Below, piece by piece: positions 16,901 to 24,148 of a stretch of DNA of 34,715 bases. Below the pieces are notes generated by a model. That model was not told the DNA's origin. It searched no databases and worked only from the letters and a program-made list of their open reading frames with translations. The position numbers and the translations under genes were made by a program. This DNA is from Acidobacteriaceae bacterium. Its GTDB lineage: Bacteria; Acidobacteriota; Terriglobia; Terriglobales; Acidobacteriaceae. Each line of letters starts with the position of its first letter. Position 1 is the stretch's first letter. The DNA lies in contig JASHNW010000125.1 of NCBI GenBank assembly GCA_030041435.1, positions 1 to 34,715 of the forward strand, given 5' to 3'.

Positions 16901-18208
16901 CGCGGGACCCGCATCCACGTGAAGAGCCTGTTCCAGCTGGCGCACGCGTGCGCCTCCGATCTCCAGCACGCCACGCAACCGGTTTTGCTCTCGGCGTCTC
17001 TCCAGGATGGCCGCTTCGGACGAGAAGGCGAAGGGCCTGGCAGCCTCGCGGCTGCAGCGTGCTCCGGCCTGCTCAAGACCCTTTCCGGGGAGTGGCCGCA
17101 CGCTCAGCTCAGGGCTGTGGATTGCGACGGCGCGATGGCTCCCAAGGAGATCGCCGAGGCCATCGTGAAGGAGTTGCTGACACCGTCGAGTGCGATCGAG
17201 ATCGGGTATTCTCGCGGAACTCGCATGGTCTTCGACGCTGTTGCCGCACCGCTGGACGGACGTCCTCTCGCATCGGAACAGCCGCGCGCGGATTGGGTGT
17301 GGCTTTTGACCGGGGGCGCCCGCGGGATTACAGCCGAGATTGCCGCCAGCGTGGCGCAGAGCGGCGGTACCCTGATCGTCGCGGGCAGGACGGAAATTCC
17401 GGAGGACGGAGGGGACGAATTCGAAGGCGTCACGGGTCCGGCCTTGCGCGACGCCCTGATTACGCAGGCGCGCTCAAAGGGCGAAGACGTGATTCCTGCA
17501 CGCATGGAGGCCCGCGTCCGCGCCATCCTCGCTGCCCGCGAGATTCGTCAAAACCTGAAACGTATGCGCACGGCCGGAGCCAGAGCGGTCGAGTATCACG
17601 CTGCCGATCTTCGTGACGAGTCGGCAGTCGCCAGCCTGCTTGCCTCAATCTACAGCCGGTTCGGTCGCCTCGACGCCGTAGTCCATGGAGCCGGTATAAT
17701 CGAGGACAAACTGGTGGCCGAAAAGCAACAGGCATCCTTCGACCGCGTATTCGATACCAAAGCTGACAGTGCCTGGCTGCTGACCCGGTACCTGCAGCCT
17801 CAGGGCCTCAGGCTGCTGATCATGTTCGGTTCAATCGCAGGAGAGTTTGGAAATCCCGGCCAGGCAGACTACGCCGCTTCCAACGAGCTTCTCAACCGCC
17901 TCGGCTGGTGGATCAAGCGAGCCTGGAGTCATACGCGCGTAGTCACCATCAACTGGGGACCCTGGGTAGGCGGAATGGCCACCGAACCTGTTCGGCAGAT
18001 GCTTCGAGGGCGCGGCATCGTGCCCATTGCGCGTGGAGCCGGCGTACGATTCTTCGATCAGGAGATTGCCCGGGCTGCAGCGGGAGAAGCGGAGGTCGTC
18101 GCAGGACGCGGTCCTTGGAGCGAAAGGCAGCATGAGCGGAGCGACATTCCGCTTGGCGATCTTATCGAGAACCTGCATGGTCTCACCGAAGCTGCCTGGG
18201 TAATGTGA
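10997..18208 (+). CDS. PUFA-synthase-like PKS: tandem PfaD/nitronate-monooxygenase-like domains - KS - AT - ACP - KR
   Basis: The protein has 2403 residues and the start is preceded by AGGGAG. Residues 1-310 and 335-640 are two copies of a flavin-binding nitronate-monooxygenase/PfaD-like barrel. Copy 2 has EGAECGGHVG with His467; copy 1 has GAESGGWVG with Trp144 in that place. KS spans about 688-1130 with Cys875 (VDAACASS), His1010 (EAHGTGT) and His1050 (LIGHTKTA). AT starts at 1241 (FLFPGQGSQYP) with Ser1343 (GHSFGE) and AFHSPLM. A single ACP lies around Ser1781 (VGVDSIKRIEIL). KR runs from about 1890, with TGGARGI at 2105 and Ser2279/Tyr2292. The order matches PfaA with PfaD moved to the N-terminus, but with one ACP instead of a tandem array. 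With the DH of the other PKS this supplies beta-carbon reduction, dehydration and possibly enoyl reduction. Confidence 0.93.
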   Translation: MQPFAYIAVTPVHLCDPSLALTAAHAGGMGILDFEFCDVDGRASATRNLRWLVRSASEPGDCIGLRISASQADEAEELLKLLRGRQHTLIVSADSPDDFARAESLKDESTLLIAELTSAGLLGAIRHQPWWGGFIARGAESGGWVGEDSAFLLAQKFAAECTAPFYVRGGIGPHSAAACLAAGAAGIVLDDQLLLLPESPLPPEWRKIIEKAAGQDCVVVGERLGKPCRILSRPGLKGGTGLRSLAAQIELADEAWRWPGEANAQVGWGDPEKYAWPAGQALGFAASLRDTYGNAARLFRGIVASATESFAGARAMRSLAPESPLAQSHGTRYPIVQGPMTRVSDRAEFAAAVARNGALPFLALALMRQAQVAQLLEATKNQLGSLPWGVGILGFASEELRREQLTAVRDAQPPFALIAGGRPDQAAELEREGIATYIHAPTASLLKMFLEQGARRFVFEGAECGGHVGPFTSFALWDDAMRVLLPAATAPATAASLHILFAGGIHDARSAAMVASLAAPLARLGVRVGVLMGTAYLFTEEAVTSGAIVPGFQARAIGCERTVTLEVGPGHSIRCAESPFGGQFYSDRRRMMAAGMPPAEVSAELERLGLGRLRLASKGIERDGDQLRNCGEEKQQAQGMYMIGQAATMRSSVSSMAELHEEVSLQSHDFLPVKTAVTPSVGDGRHGCSPVAIVGMAVLAPRAQEPHQFWRNLLDKVNTITEIPARYWDWRLFFDSDTKAPDKTYSRWGGFMDDVSFDPVRFGIPPKSLRSISPGQLLVLEAVRRALADAGLESGRFDHENTSVILGSDGSSFYHNQCFSRSIVPLVTEFPEQVFRRLPEWTEESFPGILNNVSAGRVANRFNFGGTNFLVDAACASSLKAVELAVQELETGRSNMVVVGGLDVAQTPASYIAFSKTQALSPRGRAQTFDKAADGIVISEAVAVVILKRLEDAERDGDTIYAIVESVASSSDGKAMGLTAPRPLGQKLACRRAYERAGVAPRSIGLYEAHGTGTAVGDAAELETISSLLRVDGAPPASCAIGSLKSLIGHTKTAAGVLGLIKAALALHHKTLPPHGGVEKPLDPILEDDSPVFLLKEPQPWLAHADRPRRAAVSAFGFGGTNTHAVLVEYRGAASRVPGAADRPCELFPLRAHDPSELEVEARHLLDALRGGDFAHLADLAYTCGERAWRARSHPWVLSIAAGNQPELIVALETAIGAIGTGRYEKLPAHIRIAHAEKMGRLAFLFPGQGSQYPDMLRELALYSDVMRSCLESAVRQLETWLPRPLEQYIYPPAAFTEEGESRQRAAFAATEIAQPAIGAVSLACFDLLAALGIHPEMACGHSFGEFTALAAAGALDRTEFWNLAAARGRAMASASNVRGGMAMVRAQRAQVAAWLQNHDGLVLANHNAPLQCVISGAADQVDDAVKELTESGLTCTRLPVSGAFHSPLMAGAQEPLTRAIDACSWVSPRIPVYSNASGEPHGPGTERIRAQLRGHLLSPVEFVSAIEAMYRDGARIFVECGPRNVLTGLVRQTLDSREHVIVPLDSGSGSWRALLIGLGELMAAGVEYDTCALFAGHSTRLLDWTNLNPSRPAELPGTAWVVNGLMARPRDEKVSQWGQEPHLTADSAAELRRRNVVQAAAPAVPGLLSHGTLTPQLTAGQSSKLAALQAHQETMQRFLAVQEDLVKAFLGVPTSPATSAPGPALHPLEANGHSSQPAANQLPGTARPEAEPVAAQEAFATLGKAELERIFLHLVSEHTGYPIEVLGLDMDLEAEVGVDSIKRIEILDAFRKSAPPDVAESMRTYMEKLTRAKSLNAIITRIAEFATRPAADERALVVGALPAPREPEPVSHEAALQEEVPSPEAEEDCPRYVIQARSEETSRGPRIEPRGLYVLTGSSAPATEEVVHALTIRGASIVRIDTSCLEDAEHVTAALEQARREHGPVQGIVHLAGIDPAQPAESLAQWRRGTRIHVKSLFQLAHACASDLQHATQPVLLSASLQDGRFGREGEGPGSLAAAACSGLLKTLSGEWPHAQLRAVDCDGAMAPKEIAEAIVKELLTPSSAIEIGYSRGTRMVFDAVAAPLDGRPLASEQPRADWVWLLTGGARGITAEIAASVAQSGGTLIVAGRTEIPEDGGDEFEGVTGPALRDALITQARSKGEDVIPARMEARVRAILAAREIRQNLKRMRTAGARAVEYHAADLRDESAVASLLASIYSRFGRLDAVVHGAGIIEDKLVAEKQQASFDRVFDTKADSAWLLTRYLQPQGLRLLIMFGSIAGEFGNPGQADYAASNELLNRLGWWIKRAWSHTRVVTINWGPWVGGMATEPVRQMLRGRGIVPIARGAGVRFFDQEIARAAAGEAEVVAGRGPWSERQHERSDIPLGDLIENLHGLTEAAWVM

Positions 18209-18216
18209 GGACCGGG

Positions 18217-19428
18217 ATGGATTCCCTGCTTTTCTATTCCCATCATTCAGTGGGACTCGGTCACCTGGTGCGGTCTCTTTCGCTTGCACGGAAGCTGGCC
18301 GAACGGTTCCGCGTGACGCTCCTCTGCGGCGGCAAAATGCCCGAATTCGATTGTCGGCCGCCGGGGGTTGACACGATTTCCCTGCCGTTTCTCATGATGT
18401 CGGCTGAGGGAAAGTGGATGGCGCCGGACAGCGACGCGGCCCAGCGCCTGCTGGAAGAGCGGCAGCGATCGATCCTCGAATTTTTCGATCGTGTCCGTCC
18501 CTCTGTGGTTTTGGTCGAGTTCTATCCTTTTGGCCGCATGCAATATTCGAGCGAAATTCTGGCGTTGCTCGAGGCGGCACGCTGCAGTTCGCGCCGTCCG
18601 CTGGTGGTGTGCAGCGTTCGCGACCTCCTGGAAAGGCGAAGAGAGCATCAGCAGATCTACGACGATTTCGCCAGCGTCTTCGCCAACCACCTCTACGACG
18701 GCGTCCTCGTACATTCTGATCCTCGTCTCATCCGCTTCGAAGAAACCTTTCTGCCGAGCATTCCGATGCGCACGCCGCTCTATTACACCGGGTATGTAGA
18801 GCCGTACGCGCAGGTGCCGGAGGGGGGCGCCACGCGCGATGACAGAGCGTGGGGCATAATTGTGAGCTGCGGTGGCGGAAATATCCCGGGAAGCCATCTG
18901 TTGCATTGCGCCCTTGAGGCTCACGCACGCCATTTACTTCCGCGCGGAATGCCCTTGCATCTGGTGGCCGGACAGTTACTTCCTGAAGGCGATTGGAATG
19001 CCCTTCAGTCCGCTGCGGCGGGTATCCCGGGCGTGGACGTTCGGCGCTGGATTCCGAATCTGGTCGGTGCGCTGCGGCATGCTGCGGCTTCGATAAGCCA
19101 GTTCGGGTACAACACGTTTCTGGATTTGATGGGGTCCGGCGTACCCGCTCTTGCCGTTCCTTATCAGACTCCTCTTGATGAGGAGCAGACCCGGCGAGCA
19201 GAGATTCTGGAAGACCGAGGCGTGATTCGCGTACTGCACCCCAGCGACCTGACTCCCGAACGCCTTGCGCGTGAGGTGGAGCTGACGCTGCAGAATCGGC
19301 CCCGGCGTCTGACCATTGACATCGGCGGAGCGAGCCGCACGGCCGCCATTGTCGATGCGCTGCGCCGAGGCGCGCAGCCGGATGCTCTTTCTCGGGACTC
19401 TCCCCTGACGGCTGTCCTCGATGCCTGA
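18217..19428 (+). CDS. MurG/GT28-like glycosyltransferase
   Basis: The protein has 403 residues. It starts MDSLLFYSHHSVGLGHLVRS, with the N-terminal His-x-Gly-x-Gly-His-like loop of GT-B enzymes. The second half has VSCGGG around residue 220, WIPNLVGALRHAAASISQFG, then FGYNTFLDLMGSGVPALAVP and DEEQTRRAE, the nucleotide-sugar-binding pattern of MurG/UGT-like proteins (COG4671 type). ATG 18217 is chosen because GAGG (18206-18209) precedes it by 7 bases. A GTG at 18205 overlapping the PKS stop is a possible alternative and would add four residues. It directly follows the PKS, so a role in glycosylating the PKS product is likely. Donor sugar unknown. Confidence 0.85.
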   Translation: MDSLLFYSHHSVGLGHLVRSLSLARKLAERFRVTLLCGGKMPEFDCRPPGVDTISLPFLMMSAEGKWMAPDSDAAQRLLEERQRSILEFFDRVRPSVVLVEFYPFGRMQYSSEILALLEAARCSSRRPLVVCSVRDLLERRREHQQIYDDFASVFANHLYDGVLVHSDPRLIRFEETFLPSIPMRTPLYYTGYVEPYAQVPEGGATRDDRAWGIIVSCGGGNIPGSHLLHCALEAHARHLLPRGMPLHLVAGQLLPEGDWNALQSAAAGIPGVDVRRWIPNLVGALRHAAASISQFGYNTFLDLMGSGVPALAVPYQTPLDEEQTRRAEILEDRGVIRVLHPSDLTPERLAREVELTLQNRPRRLTIDIGGASRTAAIVDALRRGAQPDALSRDSPLTAVLDA

Positions 19429-20581
19429 CCGTCCGCGCGTCTGCCTGGCAACCTTCCGCTTCCCTCCAATGAAGGGCGGCGTAGCCCGCGCCGCCTCACG
19501 TATCGCCTCGTTCCTGGCACAGGGCGGGTTTCAAGTGTATGTTTGCGTGTTCCCTGAGAGCCATATGGCCATCCCGCACGCAACGGAGCCGGACAGCTCG
19601 CACATCACGACGCGTTGGACCCCGTTGCCGTCCGCGGACAACGAATTGGTCGATCTTCTGGAGCGCGCTTCTGCCATGGCCGAGGTGATCCGGCAGCTGG
19701 ACGCCGACGTGCATTTCGATCTCTTTCACGGCATCTTTCTGCCCGCGGCGTTTCCCTGTCTGCAGGTGGCCCGGCGTGGACGCAGGCCAGTTATCGCCAG
19801 CGCCCGCGGAAGCGATGCCACTTTGTGGCCGAGCAACTCCGGGTCGCGGTCGATTATCGCCTCAGTGCTGCGCCACGCACACACCGTTACCGCACCCAGC
19901 AGGGACAGTCTGAACCGCCTGCAGGCCATCGAAGATATAAGAGATAAGTCGGCGATAGTACCAAACTCGGCGGCGGAACCAACGGCCCCGTGGACGCTTG
20001 AAGCCGCGCATCGCCACGTGGTCGGGACCGTGGCAGAGTTTTACCCCGTCAAGAGGATTCCGCTGCTGATCGAGTCCTACGCTATGGTGCCGCAGGTCCT
20101 GCGGAAGCAGTTGCTCCTCGTAGGAGACTTCCCCGGCAAGGGGGACTGGCAGCGCGCGATGGATGCAATCGCCCGCCTAGGAGTCGCACACGAAGTCTCC
20201 GTCACGGGATACGTCGACGCAAGCGAGGTAGCGCGGCATTTGCGTTCGATGCGTGTCTTCGTTCTGACCTCTGAGTTCGAGGGATTCTCCAATGCCCTGC
20301 TCGAGGCGGCGTCAATGGGAGTTCCGGTCGTCAGCACCCAGGTAGGAGGAGTTGAGGAATTGCTGGCGGCCGCCCCGGAAATTCCCGCGCTCCTGGTGGC
20401 CGACGAAGCAGGCCTGGCGACGGCTATCGCACGCGTACTGAGCAGCGACGACTTGGCCGCTTCTCTTTCTGCCGCCGCTCGGCAGGCTGCTCACCATTTC
20501 CGTCCCGAGCGCGAGCGGGAGAAGTGGCTCGAAGTTCACCAGGAGGCGCTCAAGGGGGCGCCCGCGACGCTCAGCCGATGA
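19421..20581 (+). CDS. GT4-family glycosyltransferase
   Basis: The protein has 386 residues. It starts MPDRPRVCLATFRFPPMKGG, followed by VARAASRIASFLAQGGFQVY, a GT-B N-terminal domain with the Gly-Gly-x-x-Arg loop. The C-terminal domain has VGTVAEFYPVKRIPLLIESY, LLLVGDFPGKGD, then SEFEGFSNALLEAASMGVPV, which is the E-x7-E donor-binding motif of GT4. The gene overlaps its upstream neighbour by 8 bases and is the last gene of the plus-strand run. Its stop overlaps the stop of the convergent deacetylase by 11 bases. It is probably the second or third sugar-adding step; the sugar and the order are not readable from sequence. Confidence 0.9.
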   Translation: MPDRPRVCLATFRFPPMKGGVARAASRIASFLAQGGFQVYVCVFPESHMAIPHATEPDSSHITTRWTPLPSADNELVDLLERASAMAEVIRQLDADVHFDLFHGIFLPAAFPCLQVARRGRRPVIASARGSDATLWPSNSGSRSIIASVLRHAHTVTAPSRDSLNRLQAIEDIRDKSAIVPNSAAEPTAPWTLEAAHRHVVGTVAEFYPVKRIPLLIESYAMVPQVLRKQLLLVGDFPGKGDWQRAMDAIARLGVAHEVSVTGYVDASEVARHLRSMRVFVLTSEFEGFSNALLEAASMGVPVVSTQVGGVEELLAAAPEIPALLVADEAGLATAIARVLSSDDLAASLSAAARQAAHHFRPEREREKWLEVHQEALKGAPATLSR

Positions 20582-21500
20582 CCGCGCCGGCATCGCCGTT
20601 GGTCAGATAGACGAAATGTTCGAATGGAAGGCGGCGCAGCAGGAATCGATCCGTCCAAGGGTCATTGAGGCCGGGCTCCATCGTTAGGGCACAGCAGTAC
20701 CCCGCAGCCCGGGCAGCAGCCGGACCCCGTACACCAATGTGCGGCATCTCTCCGTACGGATAAGCAAAGGCTGCCCCTTCGATTCCGAGCCGGGCGCGAA
20801 GATCTGCGGCCGATCCGCACACTTCATCCTCTAGTGCCAGCTCATCCGCCTGGCCCACAGCCTGATGCGTGCGAGTGTGCGACCCTATATGCCAACCCTC
20901 TTCGTAAAGCTCTCGCAGCTCTTCCCACCCCATCTGGCGGTATGTCTCGCGGCCACGCGCGTATTCCTGGCATCCTCCGGGCGCTACCTCGAGCCTCCTG
21001 AAAAGCTCTGCGCGCACTCGTGGCAATTCCTTCACGGGGGTAGCTTTGAGGTGCTTCTTGGCGATCTTCATGGCGGCGATCCGCGCCGACTCGAAGGCCA
21101 GGTCGTAGCCGCCCTCGCCCAGAAAATCGAGATCGACGCGGGAGACCCGGGACAGGCGAAAGGCAATCTCGGTTTCGTCGTGCGCAAACGCCATCCGCCC
21201 TCCCTGTTCGGCGTACGTGGTCACAGCGAATACCGCCGCGGGGATGCCGAGCCGACGCAGAGCCGGGCGGGCGTATGCATAGACCCCGTAGTACGCGTCA
21301 TCAAAGGTCACCACCGCAACGCGCGCAGTGGATTCCCCCGATTGCAGACGCGCGATGGCTTCGGGAAGCGGGAGGATTTTGAAGAACTCCGACAGATACT
21401 CGACCTGACGGGTGAACCTTTCAACGGTGAGCCGCGGCGCCGCTCGGTCGAACAGATCCAGCGGATCGGCCAGCACGTTGTGGTAGCAAATTACATACAC
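20571..21500 (-). CDS. NodB-type polysaccharide deacetylase
   Basis: The protein has 309 residues and starts VYVICYHNVLADPLDLFDR, with GTG read as Met. The CE4/NodB motifs are in order: VAVVTFDDAYYG (catalytic and metal Asp), GWHIGSHTRTH (metal-binding His-x3-His), FAYPYGE (the Arg/Pro-type motif 3 region) and a C-terminal RRLPFEHF. There is a long insert (about residues 115-200) between motifs 1 and 2. The start is fixed by GGAGGG at 21512-21507, 6 bases before the GTG; a longer frame to 21563 lacks such a site. No signal peptide is seen, so like NodB it may act in the cytosol on an oligosaccharide or glycolipid intermediate. It complements the YdjC-type deacetylase, suggesting two N-acetyl positions or two substrates. 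Confidence 0.88.
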   Translation of the reverse strand: MYVICYHNVLADPLDLFDRAAPRLTVERFTRQVEYLSEFFKILPLPEAIARLQSGESTARVAVVTFDDAYYGVYAYARPALRRLGIPAAVFAVTTYAEQGGRMAFAHDETEIAFRLSRVSRVDLDFLGEGGYDLAFESARIAAMKIAKKHLKATPVKELPRVRAELFRRLEVAPGGCQEYARGRETYRQMGWEELRELYEEGWHIGSHTRTHQAVGQADELALEDEVCGSAADLRARLGIEGAAFAYPYGEMPHIGVRGPAAARAAGYCCALTMEPGLNDPWTDRFLLRRLPFEHFVYLTNGDAGAVIG

Positions 21501-21512
21501 GTGCCGCCCTCC
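21501..21512 (-). promoter_or_regulatory. Strong Shine-Dalgarno that fixes the deacetylase GTG start
   Basis: On the minus strand GGAGGG (21512-21507) lies 6 bases before GTG 21500. This decides the start against the ATG at 21563, which would add 21 residues of Arg/Pro-rich sequence without a ribosome site. Confidence 0.7.
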
Positions 21513-21740
21513 GGTCGATCCGCACCTTCGCGGTTCAGACAGCGTCGCCGCCGGGCGACACACGAGATGAGCCAGGAAATGAACTGTAAGGAGCCATCCG
21601 GGGCCCTCCCTCTGCCCAATGGAGGGGACGCGATCCGGCAGCGATATCCATGGGCGCCGAAGCTCCAGTCCCCGTTCGCGCGGACGCCTGACTAAAATAA
21701 CCAGCCTGGACCCGAAAGTACCGTTCGGCGCTCGAGTCGA

Positions 21741-22046
21741 CTAACTTGGCCTGCTGGTACCAAAGCCAGACTTTACCGCGGCGACGTCCTCGCGCAGTTG
21801 ACGTATTTCGCTGAGGAGAGCTTCCATTTTGTTCTGCCCCGCCCGCTGCTGGCTGGCCTCGGCGCGAATCTTCGCGGTTTCGGCAGCGGCCTGATTCCAT
21901 GCGTCGGCAGCTATCGAGCTCAGGTCCATTCCCGCTTTCACAACCTGAACCAGAATCGGCCGCGCAATCGACCCGCCAACAACCGTCACCGCTGCGCCGA
22001 TCGCACAGCTTTTCCAACTGAATTTTCTCAGCATCCAGCTAAGCAT
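21741..22046 (-). CDS. Small one-TM/coiled-coil protein, DUF5132-like (paralogue A)
   Basis: The protein has 101 residues. It starts MLSWMLRKFSWKSCAIGAAV, with a Gly/Ala/Val-rich segment that can cross or lie in the membrane (residues 14-35). An Ala/Glu/Arg-rich helix follows, and heptad-like EALLSEIRQLREDVAAVKSG near the C-terminus. The pattern resembles the small DUF5132/DUF1490-like proteins that accompany some metal-type transporters. It is a clear paralogue of 28657-28953, sharing the SWKS-x-A-x-GAA start, P-x-LV-x-V-x-K-x-GM and the LR-x-D-x-AAVK tail. ATG 22046 is chosen because GGAGGAG precedes it closely; a frame to 22073 adds nine residues that span that ribosome site. It is divergent from the SDR gene. 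The family name is from memory and should be checked by profile search. Confidence 0.78.
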   Translation of the reverse strand: MLSWMLRKFSWKSCAIGAAVTVVGGSIARPILVQVVKAGMDLSSIAADAWNQAAAETAKIRAEASQQRAGQNKMEALLSEIRQLREDVAAVKSGFGTSRPS

Positions 22047-22266
22047 TCGTTTCTCCTCCAGGCCGGCCGACACGCAAGCCTGTTACTCCAGAGTGGGTTG
22101 CAGTGGACAAATTACGGAAACAGATTGAGGGAGGCCGAGGTCAGGTTCCCCGGCGATTATTATCCATGCACACACTTCCCGAGTCAATGCCAAATGCTCG
22201 GGCTTTCGCCGCCGAAGATATCGGTTCGCGACATATTCATATGTTAGCCCAATTTTCACCTGACAC

Positions 22267-22275
22267 TGGTATGAT
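22267..22275 (+). promoter_or_regulatory. Candidate extended -10 promoter for the SDR-dioxygenase pair
   Basis: TGGTATGAT (22267-22275) is an extended -10 (TGnTATGAT) with no good -35 at the expected spacing. It lies 53 bases before the SDR ATG, in the 282-base divergent gap between the small membrane-protein gene and the SDR. This is a motif match only. Confidence 0.35.
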
Positions 22276-22328
22276 TACTTCGTTACTTTCAGCTGGCCAA
22301 TCGATCCCAAAGTGGACGGTTTGAATCT

Positions 22329-23177
22329 ATGGATTTCCTCACTGGCCGCGTTGCAGTTGTCACCGGAGCCGGAAGCGGCATTGGAGCCGCTCTCTCGATC
22401 GAATTGGCCCGGCATGGTTGCAGAATAGTACTTGCCGACATCTCCCCTGCTTATCTCGACGCGCAGCTGGAGCGCGTGCGCGCGGAAGGCGCCGAGGTGA
22501 TGGCTGAAAGGACGGACGTTACCGATCTGCAAAGTGTCGAATCACTGGCAACTGCGATCGAGCAGCGCTTCGGCGCCGTTCATGTCGTCTGCAACAACGC
22601 AGGGGTTCTGGCGACCGGCCCTCTGCTGGCAACTCCCGCCGACGCGTGGCGCAGGGTCATCGACGTCAACTTCTGGGGCGTCGTGAACGGCATCCGAACC
22701 TTCGTTCCGCGTCTGATGCGGCAGGGCGACGGCGGGTATGTCCTCAATTCTGCCTCGCTCGCTGGTTTGCAGGGTGTCAGCGAGCTGGGCGTTTATTCCG
22801 CTTCGAAGTTTGCGGTGGTTGGACTCTCTGAAGCTCTGTACCAGGAGATGAAACCGTACGGTATCGGCGTTGGGGTGCTTTGTCCTATGGTGGTCCGCAC
22901 AAAAATCGCAGACCACGCCGGAAAGACCAGCGGGGAGGATGCCAGCGATGTCCTCGATCACGCTCCCCGCCTGCGGCGCGGTTCCATCAAGACTCCGGAG
23001 TTTGTTGCGGCCCAGGCAGTCAGAGCGATCCTCGCGAACAGGTTTTACATCTTTACACACGACGAAGAGCGGGAGATTCTGCGAGAGCGTGCCGAGCGGT
23101 TCGAACGGGCGTGCGACTGGCTGAATGAGTCCAAAGCGGCCCTCCCGATCAACGAGACAGAGGTGGCAAATCTATGA
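22329..23177 (+). CDS. Short-chain dehydrogenase/reductase (SDR)
   Basis: The protein has 282 residues. It starts MDFLTGRVAVVTGAGSGIGA, the Rossmann TGxxxGIG motif. Then come ADISPAYLDAQL (Asp after strand 2; such an acidic residue often favours NAD over NADP), NNAG near residue 90, and the catalytic set Ser in LNSASLAG, then YSASK (Tyr and Lys). It is a classical SDR of somewhat longer than usual length (250 aa is common), with a C-terminal extension ending LPINETEVANL. The stop overlaps the dioxygenase start as ATGA (23174-23177), so the two are co-translated and probably act in sequence, for example one oxidising a carbon and the other reducing or oxidising the product. Substrate unknown. 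Confidence 0.92.
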   Translation: MDFLTGRVAVVTGAGSGIGAALSIELARHGCRIVLADISPAYLDAQLERVRAEGAEVMAERTDVTDLQSVESLATAIEQRFGAVHVVCNNAGVLATGPLLATPADAWRRVIDVNFWGVVNGIRTFVPRLMRQGDGGYVLNSASLAGLQGVSELGVYSASKFAVVGLSEALYQEMKPYGIGVGVLCPMVVRTKIADHAGKTSGEDASDVLDHAPRLRRGSIKTPEFVAAQAVRAILANRFYIFTHDEEREILRERAERFERACDWLNESKAALPINETEVANL

Positions 23178-24142
23178 ATGCTTCCGACGTACAAACCCCA
23201 TCATTTCTGGTTTCGCCGCTGGCGCCAGGATTCGGAGCGCTGGTAGCGGCGACTGCGTTGTCTGGTCTTCCCGAACCAGCCGAGATCATGGCCCTGACAT
23301 CGCAATACGGCACCCTCCTTCTGCGAGGCTTTCCCTTCGATTTCGACGCCTTTGTGGCCTTCACGGACCGCTGCTGCTCGAGTTTCTCGAAGTATGTCGG
23401 AGGCGGAATCCGCTTCCGTGCGCTGAATCGGGATTCCATGGGAGCCGAAGGTACGGTCATGACGACGACCGGCAGCACCCAAGCGTTTCCTATTCCCCTT
23501 CACGGAGAAATGTATTATCAGAAGATCCGTCCGGATGTGCTTTGGTTTTTTTGCCAGCGCGCACCCGCCGAGCACGGGCAAACCACGCTGGCCGACGGTC
23601 GGCTGATTTTCGAGCAGTTCTCCGCAGAAACCAAGAACATTCTCCGCTCCCGACGCCTCTGTTACATACGACAGCTAGCGCCCGATGACTGGGCTACCTC
23701 GTTCATGACTGAGGACGTCGGCGAGTTGAAGCGGATCTGCGATGAAAACGAGCTGCGCCTTGAAATGCGGCCCGACCGCTCGGTGCGCATCGAGTATGTT
23801 GCCCCCGCAGTCTACGCCACCGATGACCACCGCGAGGCGTTCATTAATTCGTCCATTTTGCTCTGGGAATTCGAGCGCGCACTGCTGTCTGGCGCAGCGG
23901 TCCAGGTGCTCGGCGCCAGCGCGCCGGATCGTCCGCCGCTCGTGGTCAGGTGGGAGGACGGCTCGGAAATCTCCGAGCCCCTTATGCGCGAAGTGGAGGC
24001 AGCGGCTGAACCATTCACAGTTCGCGTGAACTGGCAGCCCGGCGACCTGGTGCTGGTCGACAACCGCAAGATTATGCACGGCCGCCGCAAGACCGTGGGC
24101 AATGACCGCCAAATCCTGGTTCGGCTGGGGAACCTTAGTTAG
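23174..24142 (+). CDS. TauD/TfdA-family Fe(II)/2-oxoglutarate dioxygenase
   Basis: The protein has 322 residues. It contains TLLLRGFPFDFDAFVAF (the TauD N-terminal 'RGF' strand), the iron-binding His-x-Glu in PIPLHGEMYY, and the distal His in LVDNRKIMHGRRKTV followed by ILVRLGN with the 2-oxoglutarate-binding Arg. It uses HxE rather than the commoner HxD; Glu is accepted in some SyrP-like members found in natural-product clusters. It probably hydroxylates, or desaturates by oxidation, an unactivated carbon of the acyl chain or an amino acid. It is coupled to the SDR by a 4-base overlap and converges with the carbamoyltransferase, with only 6 bases between the stops, leaving no room for a conventional terminator. 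Confidence 0.87.
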   Translation: MNASDVQTPSFLVSPLAPGFGALVAATALSGLPEPAEIMALTSQYGTLLLRGFPFDFDAFVAFTDRCCSSFSKYVGGGIRFRALNRDSMGAEGTVMTTTGSTQAFPIPLHGEMYYQKIRPDVLWFFCQRAPAEHGQTTLADGRLIFEQFSAETKNILRSRRLCYIRQLAPDDWATSFMTEDVGELKRICDENELRLEMRPDRSVRIEYVAPAVYATDDHREAFINSSILLWEFERALLSGAAVQVLGASAPDRPPLVVRWEDGSEISEPLMREVEAAAEPFTVRVNWQPGDLVLVDNRKIMHGRRKTVGNDRQILVRLGNLS

Positions 24143-24148
24143 CCGGGT

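Noticed and set aside
5029-18208. A true enediyne PKS (PKSE) locus
   Set aside because: The KR-DH-PPTase logic is similar, but the activities are split over two proteins with PfaD-like domains, and I see none of the usual enediyne partners such as a hot-dog thioesterase of the E10 type or the conserved unknown E3-E5 genes.
18205-18216. GTG at 18205 as the start of the GT28-like gene
   Set aside because: It would overlap the PKS stop as GTGA and is possible, but GAGG placed 7 bases before ATG 18217 is a better ribosome site, and the family starts close to that Met.
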